This document shows positions 30,042 through 40,104 of a stretch of DNA of 64,000 nucleotides, one piece after another (position 1 is the stretch's first letter; each line of letters starts with the position of its first letter). Both the position numbers and the translations under genes were made by a program. Below the pieces are notes generated by a model that saw only the letters and a program-made list of their open reading frames with translations, did no database searches and was not told the DNA's origin. Source of the DNA: Armatimonadota bacterium (GTDB taxonomy: Bacteria > Armatimonadota > Fimbriimonadia > Fimbriimonadales > Fimbriimonadaceae); NCBI GenBank assembly GCA_025360125.1, contig JANYCU010000053.1, positions 40,616 through 104,615 on the forward strand, written 5' to 3'.

Positions 30042-31877
30042 TTAAGGCTTTCCGCCGTTTGGACTTGCGGCCAGATTCAAAATGTTGCAATGCTGGCTCG
30101 TCCGAGTCTGATAATGAAATTCCTTGATCATCGACTTCGGGTACCTAAAGTAGTACCGACCCTTGAATCCTTCGATCCGATACGTTGGAGGATTTTGAAC
30201 ATAGTCGCCATAACATCCTAGTTCTTCAATCTCCTTATGGCTCTTGGCCGGATCGAAGAAGATGGGCATCAAGCGGGATTCGGGAATGTCTTCCGGTGAG
30301 TCGGCAGGAACGACATATTCGACCATTGTTGCAGACCCTTTTCTTGTACTCCACCATAAATCGTGCCCGGTATCGCCTGCCAGTGGAGCATTGACTTCGG
30401 TAATCGAAGCAGACTTGAAAACAGGATTACTGATATCGACAACCCCGCGATCCGTATAAACTGAATCGCTGACACTAAATCCGGCTGAGAATTTCTCGGA
30501 ATCTTCGTGTGGAAGGCCAATGTAGCTAACGGTATAGCAAAACCCATCCTTATGGGCGACATTTCCGCCACCAGCGAAAACCATCTCGCTTGGCTGAGGA
30601 TTCGGGTTCTGGTCTGCGCTTCCACAACCCGCATTGGGTTCGGTGCCGCCCTTAACATCCGGGAATTTAAGCAAAATGTATCGAGTATGAGTATCGAGCG
30701 TTTTCAATGGATGATAGTGAAATTTGAATATCTTTGATGGTTCAAGAACCGTTCCGTCTGGCTTCCAAGCGACGATTGAACCATTTTGAAGCTGTCGGCT
30801 GATTTGGACGACTTCAACTTCGCGCGCGTCGGCTAATCGCCCCATGAAACCATTCGAAGATTCAGCCGAAATAGTTCGACCTTCTCGAATGTCCTTGTAG
30901 TGCGATTTGGGAAACGCCTGGCCTTGGCCCGTGTAGGCCGATGTTAGATAGGCAGCTAGCGCAAGGCCAACCACCGAGGTGACTTTAATGGGTTTTTTCA
31001 TAGGAGTTCTCACGGTATTCGTGTTGAGGATCGCCCGAATTCGTCCCTTCACACCGTTCTTTCGGGCGAAGGTTGTCCAAGCGATCGATGACTGGTTTCG
31101 CCGAATGCTCGTCGCGATCTCGAAAAGATCTTCGGCATAGGCACTCGGGGTAATTCCTGAGCAGATAACGGCGTCATCGGCGGCGCGCTCGGCGGCATTT
31201 CGCATGGACTGGCGCATGAGCCAGACCAACGGATTGAACCAGTAAGCAATGCAGACGACTTCAGCCAGGATTTGCCAGTCGGGATCATGGTTGTCGAGAT
31301 GAGCCTCTTCGTGGAGCAGCACCGCGCGGAGCTGCTCCTCAGACCAATGCTCTGCCTCGGCCGGAAGCAGAATCATCGGTTTGAACCCGCCAAGGGCGAC
31401 GGGAGACGATAGGCCCGAGACGATTTGAACGGGGTGATTCGTCAATTGACAGATCATCTCGCTTGCTGGCTGGGCTCGCTTGCGCAACCGAGCTGCAGAT
31501 CGCAAACTTCCGATTAACCGCAACCCCAGAGTCATGGACACTGCCATGAGAATCAAGGATACAGGGAATAGGAAATCAAATCGAAAAGTGGAAGGATAGT
31601 TGACGGCAATCGTCGCAGGAACATTGGCGATCGCCTTGGTTGCACTCTCGGGAATGATCGAGTACATCGTGGGGAAACTGGGTGGAGCGATTGGCCTTAC
31701 TCTCGTCGGCAAAAAGGGAATGAGCCCGACGGCAAGAGTTGCAAACAACGTTGATGAGCATACAAATTGTCGAGTGGCCGCCGACCTCTTTCGCAAGACG
31801 AGCAAGAAGAACCCACCCAAAAACAACACTAAAATAGTTGGAAACACGACGCTTTGGTAATAGCTGATGAGGGTCAT
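30042..31877 (-). CDS. BlaR1-like M56 family metallopeptidase
   Basis: N-terminal TM segments; LRAVLLHEEAHLDNHDPDWQILAEVVCIAYWFNPLVWLMRQSMRNAAERAADDAVI (HExxH variant of M56). C-terminal ~300 aa not recognised. Confidence 0.85.
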   Translation of the reverse strand: MTLISYYQSVVFPTILVLFLGGFFLLVLRKRSAATRQFVCSSTLFATLAVGLIPFLPTRVRPIAPPSFPTMYSIIPESATKAIANVPATIAVNYPSTFRFDFLFPVSLILMAVSMTLGLRLIGSLRSAARLRKRAQPASEMICQLTNHPVQIVSGLSSPVALGGFKPMILLPAEAEHWSEEQLRAVLLHEEAHLDNHDPDWQILAEVVCIAYWFNPLVWLMRQSMRNAAERAADDAVICSGITPSAYAEDLFEIATSIRRNQSSIAWTTFARKNGVKGRIRAILNTNTVRTPMKKPIKVTSVVGLALAAYLTSAYTGQGQAFPKSHYKDIREGRTISAESSNGFMGRLADAREVEVVQISRQLQNGSIVAWKPDGTVLEPSKIFKFHYHPLKTLDTHTRYILLKFPDVKGGTEPNAGCGSADQNPNPQPSEMVFAGGGNVAHKDGFCYTVSYIGLPHEDSEKFSAGFSVSDSVYTDRGVVDISNPVFKSASITEVNAPLAGDTGHDLWWSTRKGSATMVEYVVPADSPEDIPESRLMPIFFDPAKSHKEIEELGCYGDYVQNPPTYRIEGFKGRYYFRYPKSMIKEFHYQTRTSQHCNILNLAASPNGGKP

Positions 31878-32260
31878 TGTCCGTTCTCCTTTGCTTGGGC
31901 AATTAACTTCTCAATTTCGGAGATTTCTCTAGGCGAAAGTTTTGCTTCGCCTTGGGTGATGAGCGATGCAACTGTCTGAGAGATCGAGCCACGGAAAAAC
32001 GTCTTGACCACCGATGCCAGGGCATTCTCGGCTGCATCTTCGCGGGCATCGAGTGGTTTATAAATGAACTTGCCCTCCTCGACTTCGTGTCCGATGACGC
32101 CCTTCTCCTCCAGAATCCGCAATTGGGTCCGTACCGAGGAATTGCTCGGGCTTCCCGAAAGCTTGGCCATCAATTCGTTGGCGGTAGTCGGACCGTCTTG
32201 GAACAGGATTTCCATGATCTCCTGCTCCCGCTTAGTGAGATATTTTTGTGGCACTTTCAT
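31874..32260 (-). CDS. BlaI/MecI/CopY family transcriptional regulator
   Basis: LTKREQEIMEILFQDGPTTANELMAKLSGSPSNSSVRTQLRILEEKGVIGHEVEEGKFIYKPL; 4-bp overlap with the BlaR1-like gene. Confidence 0.93.
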   Translation of the reverse strand: MKVPQKYLTKREQEIMEILFQDGPTTANELMAKLSGSPSNSSVRTQLRILEEKGVIGHEVEEGKFIYKPLDAREDAAENALASVVKTFFRGSISQTVASLITQGEAKLSPREISEIEKLIAQAKENGQ

Positions 32261-32392
32261 GTGATGTTAAATTTATAACACATCTTCTTTGGGTTTTGTT
32301 GCATTAATTGCGAAATTTTTAACATTAAAGTCTCTCATGGGTCTTTCGACACCTGATTTGAACTTGATGCCAGTACAATCGTTCAACAACCT

Positions 32393-33154
32393 ATGATCGC
32401 AATTGCCCTTGGTCTCGCCATGACCCAAATCTCCGAAACCGAGAGCGTTACGCTCGACGTAAATGGAACCCAGCGCCAATTCTATGTCTACTTTCCGAAG
32501 ACCAAGGACGCAAAGCTAAGACCAGTTGTGTTCGCGTTTCACGGCCACGGCGGGAACTCGCGCTATTCAGTCGCCAAGTTTAAAGTCAACAAACTTTGGC
32601 CAGAAGCGATTTCGATCTATCCTCAAGGCCTCCCGACCGTCGGACAACTAACCGACCCGAAAGGTGAAAAAAACGGATGGCAAGGCAAGGCGGGCGACAA
32701 CGACGACCGCGATCTGAAGTTCTTCGACGCGATGTTGAAGTGGGTGCATACCAAGGCCCAAGTGAACGACAAGGCTGTTTTTACCATGGGGCATTCCAAC
32801 GGAGGCGGATTTACGTATCTCCTTTGGAATACGCATCCCGACACCTTCGCGGCCATCGCGCCGTTTGCAGCGGGCGGCCTCGCGGTTCGTGGAAAAAAGC
32901 CAATTCCCGTCTTTCATGTCAGTGGACGAAATGATCCGCTCGTCAAGTTCGGCATGCAGTCTCGATCTCTTGACTACGTGAGAAAACTCGATGAATGCGA
33001 ACCGGAAGGGAAGAAGATTGGCGAATTCATGACCCGATTCGAGTCGAAGATTAATACTCCCGTCGTTTGGTATGTCCACGAAGGCGGCCACGAACTCCCC
33101 GAAGATGCGCTCGCCGAGTCAGTCAAATTCCTAAAGACCTTTGTGAAGGAGTGA
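32393..33154 (+). CDS. LpqC/PHB-depolymerase-like esterase
   Basis: RQFYVYFPKTKDAKLRPVVFAFHGHGGNSRY...VFTMGHSNGGGFTYLLWNTHPDTFAAIAPFAAG...PVFHVSGRNDPLV...WYVHEGGHELP. Confidence 0.85.
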   Translation: MIAIALGLAMTQISETESVTLDVNGTQRQFYVYFPKTKDAKLRPVVFAFHGHGGNSRYSVAKFKVNKLWPEAISIYPQGLPTVGQLTDPKGEKNGWQGKAGDNDDRDLKFFDAMLKWVHTKAQVNDKAVFTMGHSNGGGFTYLLWNTHPDTFAAIAPFAAGGLAVRGKKPIPVFHVSGRNDPLVKFGMQSRSLDYVRKLDECEPEGKKIGEFMTRFESKINTPVVWYVHEGGHELPEDALAESVKFLKTFVKE

Positions 33155-33162
33155 CCGCCACT

Positions 33163-33251
33163 CCCTTCCCCCTTTCACTTTGCATCTGACTCGCTCGCCA
33201 ATCGAAAAATGTTGACGAATTATCGGGCGAGCGAGACGGAGGGGGGAGAAG
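33163..33251. repeat. Long intergenic hairpin between convergent genes
   Basis: CTCGCTCGCC (33190-33199) / GGCGAGCGAG (33226-33235) perfect 10-bp stem, with flanking C-rich/G-rich CTTCCCCC...GGGGGGAGAAG complementarity. Confidence 0.55.
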
Positions 33252-33330
33252 CTTTGGAATGGGAATAGACTTTCGAACCAGTTATGTTTCCCTGGCCCTC
33301 GCCCTCGCCATAGCGCAGCGAGCCCTTGCT

Positions 33331-34482
33331 TTAGAACATCTCGAAGCAGATCGTCGGCGACGGAGTAAGAAGCTTTTCCGCCTCACGAACTTGCTCCATA
33401 TCCCGAATCTCGACCAAGTCATTCATCACTAAGTTCGCCAAGCTCGGCTCACCCATGAAAGCCTGGGTGAACTGGCGAATATCCATCGTGAATCCTGCCG
33501 TTTCAGCAGGTTCAACGGTGACGCCACTCGGTGAAAAAGTGACACGCCAAGGCCCATTATTCTCTGGAACAACTTCGTCCGAAATCTGAATCGTAAAGCT
33601 GCCCGAATGAACTGGTTTCAGCCCCTCCAGCCCCTTCTTTACGTTCAAAACGCGAAACATGAGCTGAGGAGTCAGCCCCACAACATTCGCATCGTGATCC
33701 CAATATCGAGTTCGAAACGGGCTATCCGAAGGTTCGACCCACACTGCATTTTTCTTATTGATCCCGGTCCCGGCGATCACCGACAGGATCGAATCGTATC
33801 CGGGTTTCGTCGTCCAAACAAATTCAACGACCTCCTGATCTTGCCAAAACTCGACCTTGTGTTGAAAAATCGCGTAGGCCTCAATCGGGTCTCCTGCCGC
33901 ATATATCGTACGCTTCGAGTCCGGCGGCAAAATCCTATTCCATTGATGATCGTGTCGCAGGTTCAACCCCGACCGTTTGTGGGCAAAACTTCGATAGCAG
34001 TCCTGAATCAAGTCCACCGAACTCGCATCGAGTTGACGAATCCGAAGTGTCGCCTTCACCCGAGGAAACACGTTCATGTCAACAGAAATCTTGTATCGAA
34101 GTCCGGTTGTCTCGTATCCAAACGCACGGTAAAAACTTTCCTTAAAGGCATATAAACTGGCGAGTTCATATCCGCGATCAAAGTACTCGCGAATCCCGAA
34201 TCGCATCATCTTGCCACCGACACCGCCGCCGCGAACGTGCGGCATTACCGCAACCGCAAGGACTCCAGCACACTGAAATTCAGCCTCTCCTCGCGTGGCC
34301 GACATCGGACTAACGCCAAAACCGCCGACCGCAACTCCGTCCGACTTGGCAATAAAGTCTTCCGACAACCGTGGCTTATCGGGGTTTCGCTCGAAAGGCT
34401 CCCCATTGTTATAAGTCACAGACCAGACTTTCCCCAGCGATTCTAGGTCTTCGGGTTTACATGGTTCGACGGTGATAGCCAC
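33331..34482 (-). CDS. Eis-like GNAT N-acetyltransferase with SCP2-like C-terminus
   Basis: GVSPMSATRGEAEFQCAGVLAVAVMPHVRGGGVGGKMMRFGIREYFDRGYELASLYAFKESFYRAFGYE; GTG start inferred at 34482. Confidence 0.8.
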   Translation of the reverse strand: MAITVEPCKPEDLESLGKVWSVTYNNGEPFERNPDKPRLSEDFIAKSDGVAVGGFGVSPMSATRGEAEFQCAGVLAVAVMPHVRGGGVGGKMMRFGIREYFDRGYELASLYAFKESFYRAFGYETTGLRYKISVDMNVFPRVKATLRIRQLDASSVDLIQDCYRSFAHKRSGLNLRHDHQWNRILPPDSKRTIYAAGDPIEAYAIFQHKVEFWQDQEVVEFVWTTKPGYDSILSVIAGTGINKKNAVWVEPSDSPFRTRYWDHDANVVGLTPQLMFRVLNVKKGLEGLKPVHSGSFTIQISDEVVPENNGPWRVTFSPSGVTVEPAETAGFTMDIRQFTQAFMGEPSLANLVMNDLVEIRDMEQVREAEKLLTPSPTICFEMF

Positions 34483-34545
34483 ATCTGTATTATTGCAAAT
34501 TTCAAATATTTCACAATATTCTGAAACTTGTGGAATAATAGAAGT

Positions 34546-35499
34546 ATGAAGATCGCGATCACCGGTGGTACCGGGTTCGTCGGACGACATTTAGCTCGAA
34601 AGCTAACTGCCAATGGCCACCAAGTGGTTCTGATATCTCGCGGCGTAGACCACCGCGATCCAACCATTCGGGAGCTTGCAGGAGCAACCTTTGCCGCCAT
34701 TGGCACCAACGATCCCTCTGCGTTAATCCAAGCTTTCCAAGGTTGCGACGCCGTGGCACACCTAGGTGGAATCAATCGAGAAATTGGAGAGCAGACCTAT
34801 GCTAATGTTCACGTTCAAGGAACGCAAAACGTTGTTGATGCCGCCAAGCAAGCAGGGGTCGCAATGATACTCTTGCTCAGCTTTCTGAGGGCCCGACCCG
34901 ACTGCGGCTCGCCCTACCACGAGTCAAAGTTCGCGGCCGAAGAAATCGTGAGAGCATCTGGACTGGATTACACCATTTTCAAAGCCGGAGTGATCTATGG
35001 TTCGGGTGACCACATGCTCGACCATATCACTCACGCGCTCCACACCTTCCCAATCTTCCTGCTGGTTGGTTTGAAGAAGCAACCCGTTCGCCCGCTCGCA
35101 GTTAACGATCTAGTCAACGTTATGATGGCTTCGATCGTCGAAGGTCAGCTAACCAGAAAGACTGTTCCGATCACTGGGCCTGAAGAAATGACGCTTGGCG
35201 AAGCGGTCGGACGAATTGCCCGGGTTGCCAACAAGCGTCGCCTGACTTTCCCGGTCCCCGTCTGGGTTCACTACGTAATGGCCTGGTTTTTCGAGCGAAC
35301 AATGACGACTCCGCTCGCCGCGAAGGCCCAAGTACGAATCCTCTCGGAGAGCCTCGCCGAGCCAGCCCTCGCGCCTGACCAAATCCCAGCGGAACTAATG
35401 CCAAAGACTCCGTTCAGCGACGATCAAATCCGAATCGGTCTCCCGGTTCCCGAACGATTCGGAATGAAGGATTGCCTTCACCGAGCAAAGACAGTTTAG
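34546..35499 (+). CDS. NAD(P)-dependent epimerase/NDUFA9-like protein
   Basis: MKIAITGGTGFVGRHLARKLTANGHQVVLISRG...AVAHLGGIN...YHESKFAAEEIVRASGLDYTIFKAGVIYGSGD. Confidence 0.88.
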   Translation: MKIAITGGTGFVGRHLARKLTANGHQVVLISRGVDHRDPTIRELAGATFAAIGTNDPSALIQAFQGCDAVAHLGGINREIGEQTYANVHVQGTQNVVDAAKQAGVAMILLLSFLRARPDCGSPYHESKFAAEEIVRASGLDYTIFKAGVIYGSGDHMLDHITHALHTFPIFLLVGLKKQPVRPLAVNDLVNVMMASIVEGQLTRKTVPITGPEEMTLGEAVGRIARVANKRRLTFPVPVWVHYVMAWFFERTMTTPLAAKAQVRILSESLAEPALAPDQIPAELMPKTPFSDDQIRIGLPVPERFGMKDCLHRAKTV

Positions 35500-35508
35500 G
35501 GAATCTTA

Positions 35509-35576
35509 TGTGGAGCGGAGGAACGAAGTTCCCAGGAATTTATTCGCGCTTTGTCCTGCGAGATTTATCTCGCTGA
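35509..35576. repeat. Modular hairpin element copy 3 (hybrid)
   Basis: TGTGGAGCGGAGGAACGAAGTTCCCAGGAATTTATTCGCGCTTTGTCCTGCGAGA(TTTA)TCTCGCTG. Confidence 0.75.
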
Positions 35577-35583
35577 ATTTTGC

Positions 35584-37209
35584 CTACTCACCCAACCGAA
35601 TCCGATCCGACAACTTCTGCAACTCCTCCACCGACACAATCGGCTTCCGCGCTGCATCCGGCACCGCTGGACGATTATGCACGGCACCCGGGACGGCGTA
35701 AAAGAATGTCACCGCCGAATATCCCAACAGATTCCATTTCTCCCGCATGTCGGTGCCAAAGCTCGATTCCATGTCAAACCTCAGCCGCTTGTTGAACGGA
35801 ATCGCGTCAAGCGCGCGCTCACGCGTCAGGATGTTGTAGCCCATCGTGTGTCCATCTAGCCCCCCGACCTTGTTGTTCAAAAATGGATGATGGAAATTGT
35901 CCTCAACCGTTGGATACACGCCACCTGCCCAGCCATAGTAGTCCTCGGTTCCGGTTCCAAAGTGGGTCGGAAAGCCTTTGTCCCAGGCTGCATCGACGTA
36001 AACCTTTTCGTCGCCCTCACCCCACCAACTGTCTTTTCGGATGTTCAAAACCGTGAAAGCGTCACCCACATAAACGCCTTTGCCACGAACATCAACGAAG
36101 TTCCAATCTTGAAACGGCGTTCCCGGCACAATGTCGTCAGGACGCCATCGAGCGTAAAAGTGCATCGAATCGTTGGTCCACTTCCAAGGTTTTGTTTGGG
36201 CATCAATCCCAAGAGCAACCGCTTGATTGCTTAAATTGTAAACCTTGATAACCGCCGACTTCTTGTAAGGCATTGTCCAACGGACATTCAGAATCTTGCT
36301 CGGATCTAAGTCACGATTGACCGTATAGACCCCCGACTGAGGTTCATTATCTTGCTGAGAGAAGAGGTCCCCAAGTGGGCACCAAATCGTTTCCTTGCCA
36401 TCGAAAGTGGCCGAAACCACGATCGAACGATATAAGTCCGGTCGCTTCTTCATCACCGCCGCCATTTCGAGTCCTCCCACTTGAAAGCGCAACTGGGTCA
36501 CCGCGCGCGGACCATTCGGGAGGCGAAAAGTGAGGGCCTTTGAAGGAGCAATGGATTGTGAACGTAAGAGATCCATGGCACTTGCAACATAAACCGCTTG
36601 TCGAACAAAAGGCAGCCCCTGGTAGCTGGTTGGTTTCTTAAATGTCTCGACCTTGGTCCCCGTCGGATACGCCCGATAACTGATGATGTTGTAAAACGGC
36701 TTGTCCACCATTGTTACCTTAACACTCCTAGCAAACGGAATCGGCAAATAAGAGTCTCCCGCACGCGCCGTTGGCTGGGCAAACGGCCTCGGAATACTTC
36801 CGGTGCCACGAACCAACTTGATCAGCGACTCATCAAAGGTCGGCGTCGTCGATCCATCTAAATAAATCCGCACATTGGGACCGACCCGATTGTTGAAATC
36901 GTAATAGAAAAATGGCGTCCAAATCTTGGTGATGCAGCCGGGCCCAGTGTGCTCCATCATCACGTATTCGCGCTTTCCGTGGATCGTCTCTTCGCGAATG
37001 TATCCCGTCCCGTCGCTGTCGGCAAACCAGCCGGGCATGTCGCGGCGAACCGATTCGCGGTTATAACTCGACGCCTGGAGCGACTTGTAAGGAGGATTGG
37101 GAAATCGTGCGAGTCGATCCCGATCACCCATCTCGGCAAGCAACGAATGGAGCGCAATAGATGGCGGTGCGCCAACCATTACACCTAAAGAACAGAGGAT
37201 TGCTATCAT
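35584..37209 (-). CDS. DUF2961 (GH172-like) protein
   Basis: YVMMEHTGPGCITKIWTPFFYYDFNNRVGPNVRIYLDGSTTPTFDESLIKL...DAAWDKGFPTHFGTGTEDYYGWAGGVYP. Confidence 0.85.
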   Translation of the reverse strand: MIAILCSLGVMVGAPPSIALHSLLAEMGDRDRLARFPNPPYKSLQASSYNRESVRRDMPGWFADSDGTGYIREETIHGKREYVMMEHTGPGCITKIWTPFFYYDFNNRVGPNVRIYLDGSTTPTFDESLIKLVRGTGSIPRPFAQPTARAGDSYLPIPFARSVKVTMVDKPFYNIISYRAYPTGTKVETFKKPTSYQGLPFVRQAVYVASAMDLLRSQSIAPSKALTFRLPNGPRAVTQLRFQVGGLEMAAVMKKRPDLYRSIVVSATFDGKETIWCPLGDLFSQQDNEPQSGVYTVNRDLDPSKILNVRWTMPYKKSAVIKVYNLSNQAVALGIDAQTKPWKWTNDSMHFYARWRPDDIVPGTPFQDWNFVDVRGKGVYVGDAFTVLNIRKDSWWGEGDEKVYVDAAWDKGFPTHFGTGTEDYYGWAGGVYPTVEDNFHHPFLNNKVGGLDGHTMGYNILTRERALDAIPFNKRLRFDMESSFGTDMREKWNLLGYSAVTFFYAVPGAVHNRPAVPDAARKPIVSVEELQKLSDRIRLGE

Positions 37210-37218
37210 AAACTAGCT

Positions 37219-39597
37219 CTATGGCCAAGCCATCATAAGCGGCTTATTGTTGTACTTGTTGTAGTCAACTGTAAACAATGTCTTTTTGCTCAAATTAAAC
37301 GCTTTGTTCCATCGGCCCGGCTCTGTACTGTGCATTTTTGAATACCGGAGGGCAAACGGAATCATCAGGGTCTGACCATTCTTCATTTTAGGAACTTTTA
37401 CATTTGCTTCGAACAATACGACGTGATCTTGACCGGCTCCTTCGTCGTACCATCCTTCAACTTGGACGAAGATTGGTGACGTGCCAACATAAACGTTCTC
37501 TTCGCTACACTTGCACGTAACTTTGACTTGCATCATTGCAGGCTTGTCGGCAAAATCTGGGTCAGGTACGAGATCTGGACCTAGCGTATTATTTGAGAGA
37601 TGTCCGGCCTTGGCCATGTCTTTTGCGCCAGATTGGATGGCGGAAGAAAGCTGGTCCCGGGCCAAGTCTCCTGCACCAGAAGCATCTAGTATTTGCCCGG
37701 CGACAAAGTCTGAACCTAATTCGCCCAGTCCAGGTAGCTGAATCGGATTCTCGGGAACTCCCATCATCGTACAGGCAACGTCAATTCCTAGTCGAACGAG
37801 TTCAACTGGAATTCCCGTGGCGCTACTAATTTGCTCGGCAGCGAAATTCTTCACCGAGTCAACAAAGCCATTAGCAAACGAAATGAGGTTTTCGGCAAAG
37901 TTAAATACCGAAGCAAGGAAGCTTGGCGCGTCAGCCACCACTTCGGTCCAAGACTTTCCATTGTCCTGTTTTGGGGGAAGATATACCTTCATTCCCTTGT
38001 GAGGAGTTGCGCCACCACCTAGTTGCTTGTACCAATTGAAATATGCCTGTTCGACAGGATTGTTGTTTAGCGGATCTTTGGTGAGAACGAAGTGGTAAAG
38101 CGGTCCCGCCCATGGTGGCGCATAGTGGGCGAGCTCGACGCCGAACGAGACGCTCGGGATAGGGGGGTGAGGCGGTAATGTTTGAGGCGGACTCGTATTG
38201 GGGGCGTAAAGCGAGATGATGACGCCAGATTGCTGGGATACTTGCTTGCCATGCCCATCATTGGGATAAATCATAGCGACGTAAACGTGAGGATAGGCGA
38301 TGACGCCAGTTAGGTCCCACTCAAACCTCCCTTGATTGACAAGGATTTTGGATTGAATTTCCTTATTGCTACCTTCGTCTACTTGTCGTAAAACAACCAT
38401 GGCCTGCTTTGCTGCAGGATCGGTAGTCCATCGAAATTGAACTGGCCTTGTGAGTTCTATTTTTGCGGATTTGCTCCAGACTGACTTTTCGGCGAATTCG
38501 CCGTGCCCACCTGAGAACATGTTGGAATCGGTTTCAAAGGTGGTTGGAGGCAATTGAACGACAGGTGGTTCGACAAAATGAATCTTCATTGGGTCGGAAG
38601 GTTGGGCAGCTAAATCTCCGTTGACTTTGAGAAGGATAACCCTCAAGAAATAGTCGCCTTTCGGGTGGCTTCCGCCAATAACTTGATTGGAAAGATCGAG
38701 TCCAAATTCCCCGTTAACGGCGGGAAACGGGACTGCGCCAGAGGGGGTACTCAAGCCAACAACTCGCCAGGAACGGGGATCGCCACCAAGGTCATTTTGC
38801 GAAATTTGGTAGACCGCTGACGCTACGTCAGCGGCTTGAGAAGTCCACCGAAACGCAATGGCGGAGGAAGATGTCGTCAGGTTGTTTGTCCAAGGTGGAC
38901 CGTTGCCTTCTCTTCTTGCTTCAACGCTCGAAGGTATTTCTGGTGGCGACTTTTCGCCATATTCGATTGTCGCAGTCGTCGATGAGTTTCCGGCGCTGTC
39001 AACAAATCTCACGTAGTAAGTGGTGAATCCAACATTGTCGATCATGCCGACAGCAGTTGGATCGGATACTGGGCCTTTCGATCCCCCGTCACCGTTGTTG
39101 CCTGGTCGCGAAATACCAATCGGTCTCGTGCTTTTTGGTTTCGGAGCAAACATGCCCACATTAAGGGCAAAAGTTCCGTCTTCAGCCGAAGTTACTGGAG
39201 CCGTATAAATCGGCGTGATCGGCTTAATTTGAATCTGATTGGCCAGCGAAAATGCAGCACCATTAACCTGAGTTGCAAAGCCTGGAGGTGACTTGAAAAC
39301 TTCAATGGTCCCCTTTTTGGGAAAAGGGCCTGGACCCTTAATCATCAATTCGGCAAAGGGTCTCGATGCGCGCCATGAGACACTAGCGCTGCCAGAATAG
39401 GGCGTCTCGTCGATCTTTGGAGGACGTCCACCTGGCAAAGCCGCTGGGGTAGCCGCTTGACTTCGTGCGCTCAATACTGCGTGCGCCTGAATCACCGGAG
39501 AAGCGGGCTTCAGGTCTTGGCCGTATGTGACAGCCGCAGTGATCAATGGAAGTAGCAATGACAGGAATCTGGCGATTCGCATACCACATGTTAACAC
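37219..39597 (-). CDS. large secreted hypothetical protein, 792 aa
   Basis: Signal-like ARFLSLLLPLITAAVTYGQ; Fn3-like repeats suspected (FRWTSQAADVASAVYQI); no family assigned. Confidence 0.6.
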   Translation of the reverse strand: MLTCGMRIARFLSLLLPLITAAVTYGQDLKPASPVIQAHAVLSARSQAATPAALPGGRPPKIDETPYSGSASVSWRASRPFAELMIKGPGPFPKKGTIEVFKSPPGFATQVNGAAFSLANQIQIKPITPIYTAPVTSAEDGTFALNVGMFAPKPKSTRPIGISRPGNNGDGGSKGPVSDPTAVGMIDNVGFTTYYVRFVDSAGNSSTTATIEYGEKSPPEIPSSVEARREGNGPPWTNNLTTSSSAIAFRWTSQAADVASAVYQISQNDLGGDPRSWRVVGLSTPSGAVPFPAVNGEFGLDLSNQVIGGSHPKGDYFLRVILLKVNGDLAAQPSDPMKIHFVEPPVVQLPPTTFETDSNMFSGGHGEFAEKSVWSKSAKIELTRPVQFRWTTDPAAKQAMVVLRQVDEGSNKEIQSKILVNQGRFEWDLTGVIAYPHVYVAMIYPNDGHGKQVSQQSGVIISLYAPNTSPPQTLPPHPPIPSVSFGVELAHYAPPWAGPLYHFVLTKDPLNNNPVEQAYFNWYKQLGGGATPHKGMKVYLPPKQDNGKSWTEVVADAPSFLASVFNFAENLISFANGFVDSVKNFAAEQISSATGIPVELVRLGIDVACTMMGVPENPIQLPGLGELGSDFVAGQILDASGAGDLARDQLSSAIQSGAKDMAKAGHLSNNTLGPDLVPDPDFADKPAMMQVKVTCKCSEENVYVGTSPIFVQVEGWYDEGAGQDHVVLFEANVKVPKMKNGQTLMIPFALRYSKMHSTEPGRWNKAFNLSKKTLFTVDYNKYNNKPLMMAWP

Positions 39598-39680
39598 GAT
39601 TCATGAAAATTCCGTGAGCGAATCATCGGGATGGCAATCGAGGGGAACTCACTTTGCCTGAAATCTGTAATCATGGTCCA

Positions 39681-40097
39681 ATGAGCACCGCCGCTCTACA
39701 ATTTCTGAATATCTTCTTTCTCATCTTCCACACGTTGCTCATCGTGTTCAATTGTCTTGGCTGGGCATGGAAGAAAACCCGAAAATGGAATCTCATTACC
39801 CTCGCCGTCACCGCCTTCTCATGGCTCGTGATGGGGCTATGGAAGGGAGTTGGCTATTGCATCTGCACTGATTGGCACTGGCAAATCCGCAAAGCACTTG
39901 GCCAAACTACCAACGAATCCTCCTACCTGGATTACTTAGTGAAGGCTTTGTCGGGATGGGCTCCGCCATCCGACCTCACCCGTACCGTCGCTGGTTGGGT
40001 ATTTGCAACGTCAATCGTTCTCAGCCTTGCCTTGAATGTTCGTGATAAGCGAAATGAAAAGGCTCAGAGAATTTCTTCCCTGAGCCCTGAGCCCTGA
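39681..40097 (+). CDS. small membrane protein, weakly DUF2784-like
   Basis: LNIFFLIFHTLLIVFNCLGWAWKKTRKWNLITLAVTAFSWLVMGLWKGVGYCICTDWHWQIRKALG; start moved to MSTAAL. Confidence 0.6.
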   Translation: MSTAALQFLNIFFLIFHTLLIVFNCLGWAWKKTRKWNLITLAVTAFSWLVMGLWKGVGYCICTDWHWQIRKALGQTTNESSYLDYLVKALSGWAPPSDLTRTVAGWVFATSIVLSLALNVRDKRNEKAQRISSLSPEP

Positions 40098-40103
40098 GCC
40101 CTG
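40078..40103. repeat. Heptamer tandem repeat (CCCTGAG)3 + CCCTG
   Basis: ccctgagccctgagccctgagccctg at the stop codon of the preceding gene. Confidence 0.85.
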
Positions 40104-40104
40104 T

